This document shows, in pieces, positions 39,811 to 43,611 of a DNA stretch of 43,611 bases. Position 1 is the first letter of the stretch, and each line of letters opens with the position of its first letter. The stretch comes from a virus: positions 1 to 43,611 of the IMG/VR virus record IMGVR_UViG_3300003886_000236; one strand, written 5' to 3'. Under the pieces are notes generated by a model. It did not search any database, was not told where the DNA came from, and saw only the letters and a program-made list of their open reading frames with translations. The translations under genes and the position numbers were made by a program.

Positions 39811-39985
39811 AGTCCCTTCCTGTAAAGTGTGTCTCGAAATAGTGAACGTATTGTACCAGATCTTCGCCAGGTACTTCACCAGGCGCTAAGGTGACGGCAA
39901 CTAACCGCCATTTGCGATCCCAATACAGCTCGTTCAGTTCCTTCTCACTGATCGGGCTTGGGTAAGTTCGGACGATATACTTCAT
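39797..39985 (-). CDS. DUF4177-like small protein
   Basis: 62 residues from ATG 39985, with an ATGA overlap and GGGAG upstream. MKYIVRTYPS...LNELYWDRKWRLVAVTL...YVHYFET follows the layout of DUF4177-like proteins: strand, helix with LNEL, W-x-L-V strand and a final aromatic strand. Function unknown; weak resemblance. Confidence 0.5.
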   Translation of the reverse strand: MKYIVRTYPSPISEKELNELYWDRKWRLVAVTLAPGEVPGEDLVQYVHYFETHFTGRDYDDG

Positions 39986-40335
39986 CGACATCTCTCCCAC
40001 TTCTTGGCCCTGTACTTTTTGTCTCTGACGTGCGTGCCACTGATCCCAAAGCGCTTAGAGGTGGCGGGACAGTTCTTGCATTTGGCTGTATCATACATCT
40101 GACCCTTCTTTGCGATGGTGACTAAATTCGTTTTCTCCCACTCATGCTCTCGTCGGTTGTCGATAATTTTGAGGATTCCCCCGTAGGTTCTAGGTCGCTC
40201 ACCGGGCCGCAAGGTAGCGTTGAAGTCTTCTAAGAGATCCCGGACATACTGCTTAGGGTCATCACAATTGACTTCAAAGGTTTCCCAAAACCAGTGATCT
40301 GTGCCGGTGAGACGAATTTTAGCGCGAAACTTCAT
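39982..40335 (-). CDS. Hypothetical protein with C-terminal Cys pair
   Basis: 117 residues. The first ~50 residues are a beta-alpha unit (FRAKIRLTGTDHWFWETFEV). The second half (EHEWEKTNLVTIAKKGQMYD, then AKCKNCPATSKRF) looks like a zinc knuckle with basic flanks that could touch nucleic acid. Unrecognised. Confidence 0.55.
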   Translation of the reverse strand: MKFRAKIRLTGTDHWFWETFEVNCDDPKQYVRDLLEDFNATLRPGERPRTYGGILKIIDNRREHEWEKTNLVTIAKKGQMYDTAKCKNCPATSKRFGISGTHVRDKKYRAKKWERCR

Positions 40336-40344
40336 AATCTCTGT

Positions 40345-40533
40345 TCATTCTGGGTTATCCTTGAGAGTCTGGTGCCAGGTGTTCGCGAGAACGAAGTAGA
40401 CATCCTGCAACACTTCTTCCGGCGGTCGATTCACGCCGAAGTAGTTGGTCTCTTTCGTTTTGGCGTACTCATTCATCCGCACAAAACACTGGCGGATCGA
40501 ATCGATGTGCTCGTCGGTGAGTTCTCTACTCAT
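40345..40533 (-). CDS. Hypothetical small helical protein
   Basis: 62 residues from ATG 40533, ATGA-coupled to the upstream gene. Helical with a Pro break (YFGVNRPPEEVLQDVYFVLA). No family recognised. Confidence 0.55.
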   Translation of the reverse strand: MSRELTDEHIDSIRQCFVRMNEYAKTKETNYFGVNRPPEEVLQDVYFVLANTWHQTLKDNPE

Positions 40534-40685
40534 CAGTCCGTTCCCAAGTAGTCGATAAGAGATTGTGCAAACTTGTCCACTGTGTAGTGATTGTAAGGAG
40601 CTGCCTGTCGGATACACTCGATCAACCGCTCACGTTCGATGAGGATAGCCTGGATGATCATCTGTTGTACTTCTCCTTCATTCAT
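40533..40685 (-). CDS. Hypothetical small protein
   Basis: 50 residues from ATG 40685, with GGGAG seven bases upstream and an 8-base overlap with the upstream gene. A single helix with Glu/Arg clusters (GEVQQMIIQAILIERERLIE) and a short second helix. Unrecognised. Confidence 0.5.
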   Translation of the reverse strand: MNEGEVQQMIIQAILIERERLIECIRQAAPYNHYTVDKFAQSLIDYLGTD

Positions 40686-41115
40686 TGTCTTCTCCCAACT
40701 CGTTAAGACAAGTGACTTTATGCTTCTTAAGTCGTCGAACGGCTTTCTCATGTCGCAAGATTGTCTCGCTCACCGCTTTGACGTGTTTCTGGAGGTTCTC
40801 GATGCGAGTCTGGTGTTCTTCAATAGTAGCTTCTCCCCAGGTAACTTGACGTCCATCTCCTAAACTGAAGGTTGCATGTAGGAAATCTCGAACTTGAGAG
40901 ACTGATGCGGGGGACCTTCCCGTTAGGATCAAATCCAGGGCTGAGGTCTCTTCTTTCTTATGAGTCTCTAATCTTTGTTGGTGCCTGATCTCGATAATGA
41001 GTAATCCCAAAATCTCCAATCGAGTAATCTTTCGAAGAGCTTTTTTAGCCAAGATCCGGGCGTCAACTCCGGGATTACCCCGAACGAAGTCCTGTAGTCG
41101 TAATCTAATCGACAT
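40678..41115 (-). CDS. Hypothetical coiled-coil protein
   Basis: 145 residues. The middle contains FSLGDGRQVTWGEATIEEHQ, a phrase I have seen in small phage proteins of unknown role, followed by a basic coiled coil (ENLQKHVKAVSETILRHEKA). The N-terminal 50 residues are helical and Leu-rich. Possibly DNA-associated because of the Arg/Lys-rich helices; unproven. Confidence 0.55.
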   Translation of the reverse strand: MSIRLRLQDFVRGNPGVDARILAKKALRKITRLEILGLLIIEIRHQQRLETHKKEETSALDLILTGRSPASVSQVRDFLHATFSLGDGRQVTWGEATIEEHQTRIENLQKHVKAVSETILRHEKAVRRLKKHKVTCLNELGEDNE

Positions 41116-41440
41116 GTCCTCTCCTCTGAGCTTCCTTGAATAGTCGATCTATGTAATAACTTCTTGCTACGCCCATCGGCACAAAGTCTAATTTGGACCA
41201 AGCTCTTTTTCCTGATCGAGCAAAGACTGACCCGTCTTCAGCCCTGATGACAAGTTGAGTTTCAGTCTGTTCAACGATTTGAAAAGTGGAGTCTCGGGGA
41301 AGTTCTTCAACTAAAGGTCGATTTCTTCCCCACCTGAAAGCAATGGATGAGCAAATGTTACATGAATCCGCTGGAGACATACTCCACCACTCGTGGCGTT
41401 CGCAAATTAGAACTTCTCCCGGCTGAGCTTTAAGTCCCAT
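41105..41440 (-). CDS. Hypothetical protein with N-terminal zinc-binding-like Cys residues
   Basis: 111 residues; ATG 41440 has GGAG six bases upstream and is preferred to ATG 41443. Near the start, LICERHEWW and SCNICSS give Cys-x2-His and Cys-x2-Cys groups able to bind one zinc. The rest is beta-rich (STFQIVEQTETQLVIRAEDG) with a C-terminal helix. Unrecognised. Confidence 0.55.
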   Translation of the reverse strand: MGLKAQPGEVLICERHEWWSMSPADSCNICSSIAFRWGRNRPLVEELPRDSTFQIVEQTETQLVIRAEDGSVFARSGKRAWSKLDFVPMGVARSYYIDRLFKEAQRRGHVD

Positions 41441-41615
41441 CATCTTCTCCGGGGATTGCTTGGCCGGTCATGTGGATAGGGACGCCTTGGATATCGTCAT
41501 TGATCCACAAAGCGATATCATACTTCTGACCGTTGATGTCTGCGTAGCCACGATAGTGAGGAGTGTTCTCTTTGGGCTTACGGTGGACGTTGCGGAAGAC
41601 TGTGACGTTATTCAT
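41430..41615 (-). CDS. DUF736-like small protein
   Basis: 61 residues, ATG 41615. The pattern NTPHYRGYADINGQKYDIAL followed by W resembles the DUF736-type family (N-x-x-x-P-x-Y-x-G, then I-x-G-x-x-Y-x-I-A-x-W). A small beta-sheet protein; family function unknown. Confidence 0.55.
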   Translation of the reverse strand: MNNVTVFRNVHRKPKENTPHYRGYADINGQKYDIALWINDDIQGVPIHMTGQAIPGEDDGT

Positions 41616-41770
41616 TCAGGATCTCCTAGGGACAGCTGAGCGGCGTGTAGTTCGCTGAGGGCGCGACGGATCTGATCTTGGAAGTCCTGACACAAGAGGG
41701 ATTGGTGATCCTCCTGTAGGATAGCAATGGCGCTGTCGATCCGAGTTTGTACTTCAGTGAGGTCAATCAT
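41612..41770 (-). CDS. Hypothetical small helical protein
   Basis: 52 residues from ATG 41770, with GGAAAG upstream. One long helix with heptad-like Leu/Ile (IDLTEVQTRIDSAIAILQED, LSELHAAQLSL). Four-base overlap with the downstream gene. Unrecognised. Confidence 0.5.
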   Translation of the reverse strand: MIDLTEVQTRIDSAIAILQEDHQSLLCQDFQDQIRRALSELHAAQLSLGDPE

Positions 41771-41942
41771 CAGTTTCTTTCCATTGGTTAAACGATCCGA
41801 TGCATGCGCGGTTTCCACCGAATCCTTTCTTGCCATCTCCCATTAAGTCTTTGCGCTTGTGCAAGACAAAGTTCTGGTGACGGTCTACCGCTATTACTCG
41901 GTAGCAAGCGGGGCATACCCGGAAATCAGTGGCTTTGGTCAT
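41763..41942 (-). CDS. Small Cys/His protein, zinc-binding candidate
   Basis: 59 residues from ATG 41942, with GAGAG upstream. VCPACYRVIAVDRHQNFVLH and a later CIGS give Cys, Cys, His and Cys ligands typical of a phage zinc-ribbon family. Overlaps the first gene of the array by 17 bases. Function unknown. Confidence 0.55.
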   Translation of the reverse strand: MTKATDFRVCPACYRVIAVDRHQNFVLHKRKDLMGDGKKGFGGNRACIGSFNQWKETDD

Positions 41943-42201
41943 TGTCTCTCTTCCATAGCCATACGACAAAGGAACGGGGTAGGCTGTGATTGCGTGCGAT
42001 ACGTTTCATGTGAACGTCCGGTTGTTTGAACTCTTTGCGAATTGCCCTAAGAACCTTGGGTCGAAGGTCTCGTAGTAGTAGCTCGTTCTTGAGGCGGTTT
42101 AGTTTCTGACGGCGACGGCGATCCTGCACTTTTAGATCGAAGCGCACTTGCTTGTAGGCTTGGTGTGCTGTGCTCTCTGTGTGATATCTTTTTCTAGCCA
42201 T
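41926..42201 (-). CDS. Basic HTH-like protein, first gene of leftward array
   Basis: 91 residues from ATG 42201. Very basic (RKRYHTE..., RRRRQKLNRLKNELLLRDLR). Its C-terminal VHMKRIARNHSLPRSFVVWL looks like a helix-turn-helix in which the last helix would lie in the DNA groove. A perfect TATAAT ends seven bases before the ATG, which leaves almost no leader. Being first from the divergent regulatory region, it may be an early regulator. Function is inferred from composition. Confidence 0.55.
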   Translation of the reverse strand: MARKRYHTESTAHQAYKQVRFDLKVQDRRRRQKLNRLKNELLLRDLRPKVLRAIRKEFKQPDVHMKRIARNHSLPRSFVVWLWKRDNDQSH

Positions 42202-42207
42202 TGGGCC

Positions 42208-42213
42208 ATTATA
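42208..42213 (-). promoter_or_regulatory. -10 box for the leftward array (leaderless geometry)
   Basis: TATAAT on the minus strand with exactly six bases to ATG 42201. A start seven or so bases past the box would fall on the A of ATG, so the mRNA may be leaderless. No convincing -35 hexamer is present at 16-18 bases. Confidence 0.5.
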
Positions 42214-42320
42214 GGCCAATATCGGGCTAAAAGCGCCATATAGGAGCAAATAAAAAGGAGGTGGCTGAACGACTTAGCGCAGGAGGCGGGCAAGTTACTG
42301 ATATGACAGGGGTTTTTTAG

Positions 42321-42587
42321 GGCTTGTAATTCGTTTAAGTCACTACAAGCCAGTCGAGGCTGGTGTAGCTGTCGGATCTATAACGGTATTTTTGTCTACT
42401 TGTGTCCTTGTACGACTTGTTTAAGGGGTCGGGGGGTGAGAGACGGGAAATGTGGGTCGAGAGGTAACTAATAATTATATTCTCTCTGTATAATTACTGT
42501 ATAGACTACAAGTAGGGGAGTAAGTCGTTTATAATCGGGTAGTTAGCTGAGTATCATCTTGCTTGTAGTGACTTAAAAAGGTACAAG
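42321..42587. repeat. Cluster of TACAAG/CTTGTA motifs
   Basis: The hexamer TACAAG occurs six times in 267 bases: plus strand at 42344, 42507 and 42582; minus strand (read as CTTGTA) at 42323, 42407 and 42562. About 0.1 would be expected by chance. 42321-42328 and 42344-42351 also form an 8-bp perfect hairpin (GGCTTGTA/TACAAGCC). The arrangement suggests binding sites for a phage regulator, origin protein or packaging protein. This gene-free region (42202-42622) has no other coding signal. Confidence 0.7.
42334..42577. repeat. 17-bp perfect inverted repeat
   Basis: TTTAAGTCACTACAAGC (42334-42350) is repeated in inverse as GCTTGTAGTGACTTAAA (42561-42577), 17 of 17 bases, with 210 bases between the arms. 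The left arm overlaps the 8-bp local hairpin at 42321-42351, so the two pairings exclude one another. It lies between the divergent leftward and rightward units. Confidence 0.9.
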
Positions 42588-42610
42588 TGGCGTAGGTACA
42601 CCGTTTTCGG

Positions 42611-42616
42611 TATAAT
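42611..42616 (+). promoter_or_regulatory. -10 box for the terminase gene (leaderless geometry)
   Basis: TATAAT with exactly six bases to ATG 42623, mirroring the leftward box at 42208-42213. No good -35 hexamer is present at 16-18 bases upstream; a TACAAG motif ends 23 bases upstream of the box. No ribosome site lies between the box and the ATG. Confidence 0.5.
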
Positions 42617-42622
42617 GAGACT

Positions 42623-43177
42623 ATGGCTAAGAAACTCTCTAAGAGACCTCTTCGCAAGAAGAAAGGCACTGTTGACATTGGCACTTTCTTGCCTATGGTT
42701 CCTGATGTAGTCAAGGCTATTGCAATGCAAGGCACTACTGACGATGAGATGGCTTTGATGTTCGGCTTGTCTCCAAAGACTGTTGAAGCATGGCGCAAGT
42801 ACTACCCTTCATTTGACAAAGCTTTGGAGGAAGGCCGAACAGTAGCTGACTTGAAGGTCATTCAAGCATTGCACCAAACAGCTGTGGGTAGCATACGCAA
42901 GAAAGATGTCTTAGTCAAGATTCGCACAGGCCATGGTGCTGGTGAATTCTCTGAAGACGTTGAGATACACACGATCACTGAAGAGATTCCCCCTGAAACC
43001 AATGCCATCAAGATGTGGCTGCAGAACAGAGATCCCAAACGATGGAACCGCGCTGCTCGCCACGTTCAACTCACTGGCAAAGAGAACGAGCCAGGTATTG
43101 ACGTGAAGAACGAGAGTAAGGCTGAGCTCATGTCTTCTATTCTCTCCCTGATTCAACCTAAACCTGACGGTGTATAA
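42623..43177 (+). CDS. Terminase small subunit
   Basis: 184 residues. After a basic start (KKLSKRPLRKKKG), residues ~35-62 form a helix-turn-helix (GTTDDEMALMFGLSPKTVEA, then WRKYYPSF) with the small-terminase spacing, followed by DKALEEGRTVADLKVIQALH and a C-terminal acidic/Pro region with NAIKMWLQNRDPKRW, all typical of TerS proteins. It binds the packaging site and recruits the large terminase, which is not in this window. The DNA on either side (42202-42622 or 43178-43548) is the natural place for cos or pac. Confidence 0.75.
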   Translation: MAKKLSKRPLRKKKGTVDIGTFLPMVPDVVKAIAMQGTTDDEMALMFGLSPKTVEAWRKYYPSFDKALEEGRTVADLKVIQALHQTAVGSIRKKDVLVKIRTGHGAGEFSEDVEIHTITEEIPPETNAIKMWLQNRDPKRWNRAARHVQLTGKENEPGIDVKNESKAELMSSILSLIQPKPDGV

Positions 43178-43182
43178 ACGAT

Positions 43183-43212
43183 TCGACACGGGTGCCTCGT
43201 TCGTTCTATAAT
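43183..43212 (+). promoter_or_regulatory. Sigma-70 promoter downstream of the terminase gene
   Basis: TCGACA (43183-43188, five of six to TTGACA), an 18-base spacer, and a perfect TATAAT (43207-43212). This is the best promoter in the window. It points into the leader and the gene starting at 43549, presumably the start of the remaining late genes. Confidence 0.65.
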
Positions 43213-43254
43213 GTCCTTGCGATATCTATTGTACTGAACCTCAGGAGAATCCCT

Positions 43255-43275
43255 ATGACTCACAGACGGTACTAA
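43255..43275 (+). other. Possible six-codon leader peptide
   Basis: ATG 43255 follows an AGGAG ribosome site by six bases and opens a frame of only six codons (MTHRRY, then TAA). It lies ~36 bases after the predicted transcript start and 12 bases before a long stem-loop, the layout of a leader peptide. It may also be chance. Confidence 0.3.
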
Positions 43276-43286
43276 AGACACCGCAC

Positions 43287-43349
43287 TGAGGGACGCCTGT
43301 TTCTCCCTGCTATCCTCCCGATATCACATTGTGATCCAGGCGTCCTTCA
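43287..43349 (+). other. Long stem-loop in the 43178-43548 leader
   Basis: TGAGGGACGCCTG (43287-43299) pairs with CAGGCGTCCTTCA (43337-43349) over 13 bp with one G-U. The 37-base loop holds a second hairpin (ATCAC-ATT-GTGAT, 43323-43335). There is no U-run, so it is not a simple terminator. It could be a structured leader, an RNase III site, or part of a packaging site. The rest of 43350-43548 shows no gene. Confidence 0.6.
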
Positions 43350-43548
43350 CCTTATTGTCGTAGAGTCGGTGCGAGTTTTTGGTTTTGTCACCTTTGAGCT
43401 TGCGCGCATACGATGCCGTCCCGAAAGACTTGATAGGGCGGACCCAAGCGCTAAGGGTAATTCCGTCACGAGAAAGCCGGGAGACGAAGAAGCGTAGACT
43501 AGGCTTGACAGGAGGGAGAGACCCTATTTACTTCGAAAGGAGACTGAC

Positions 43549-43611
43549 GTGAAATACCGGGCGACTGAGCGATACATCACGGGTTGGACTGATCCCCGTG
43601 CACTGTATGAA
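43549..43611 (+). CDS. Start of an unidentified gene (3' partial)
   Basis: GTG 43549 has AAGGAG seven bases upstream and opens a frame running to the window's edge (21 codons). The visible part (MKYRATERYITGWTDPRALY) resembles the opening of a phage protein I cannot name; the RYxxGWTDPRxxY phrase is seen in phage structural genes. Too little is present to assign a function. Confidence 0.55.
   Translation, partial: MKYRATERYITGWTDPRALYE

Noticed and set aside
42301-42351. T-run plus hairpin considered as a terminator of either unit
   Set aside because: The T-run precedes the hairpin on the plus strand, so neither direction gives stem followed by U-run.
43505-43530. TTGACA followed by TATTTA just before the last gene
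   Set aside because: The spacing is 14 bases, too short for a usual sigma-70 promoter; no good -10 at 16-18.
1-43611. CRISPR array, tRNA genes, integrase or repressor
   Set aside because: No regularly spaced repeats, no tRNA-like cloverleaf signature that I could support, and no recombinase or repressor motifs were found.

Overview
The window is part of a double-stranded DNA phage genome that most likely infects a Gram-negative bacterium. Evidence for a phage is a virion-gene block with P22-like neck and tail components, a lysis cassette and a small terminase. Evidence for the host type is a lipoprotein with a lipobox next to the lysis genes. The virion block holds head-tail adaptors, tail fibres and three large internal-protein candidates, but no tape-measure, tail-tube or sheath gene is visible, which suggests a podovirus. 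The style of the proteins resembles aquatic (marine-type) phages; this is an impression from family resemblance, not a search. I see no integrase, repressor or phage RNA polymerase, and the start regions carry sigma-70-like -10 boxes. A virulent phage using host RNA polymerase is the simplest reading. Large terminase, portal and major capsid genes are not in the window, and both ends cut through genes.

Layout. Positions 3-19650 (+) form one tightly packed late operon: the end of a repeat-rich fibre, a sulfotransferase, a basic glycine-rich protein, a gp4-like adaptor, tail fibres, a lysis cassette (transmembrane/coiled-coil protein, lysozyme-like enzyme, holin-like protein, lipoprotein), an SU10-type adaptor, a second fibre, a gp10-like stabilisation protein, and large internal virion proteins with an HNH endonuclease inserted. 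Positions 19633-32898 (-) are the replication, recombination and nucleotide block: DEDD exonuclease, HAD phosphatase, PD-(D/E)XK nucleases, SNF2-like helicase, DUF669-like ssDNA-binding protein, Sak4-like ATPase, a uracil-DNA glycosylase/family A DNA polymerase fusion, dCMP deaminase, two thymidylate-synthase-fold proteins separated by a LAGLIDADG endonuclease, a MazG-like pyrophosphohydrolase and a dNMP-kinase-like protein. Positions 32937-35355 (+) are an opposite-strand island with a small HTH protein and a Prim-Pol/DUF3987 primase-helicase, ending at a hairpin terminator shared with the next block. Positions 35445-42201 (-) are about 24 small, mostly unrecognised genes linked by overlapping stop and start codons. 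Positions 42202-42622 are a divergent regulatory region rich in inverted repeats. Positions 42623-43611 (+) hold the small terminase, a structured leader and the start of another gene.

How it works together. The most coherent hidden theme is a possible modified-nucleotide pathway. A MazG-like dNTP pyrophosphohydrolase, a thymidylate-synthase-fold enzyme with Asp at the position that selects dCMP over dUMP, and a dNMP kinase reproduce the T4 trio dCTPase, dCMP hydroxymethylase and gp1 kinase. A second, much more divergent protein keeps the same Cys-20-Arg and Arg-11-Asp spacing and may be a paralogue of unknown chemistry. A second theme is a short Gly-Gly motif (aromatic/Leu, two residues, Gly-Gly) that recurs about ten times across seven different virion-region proteins and has no function known to me.
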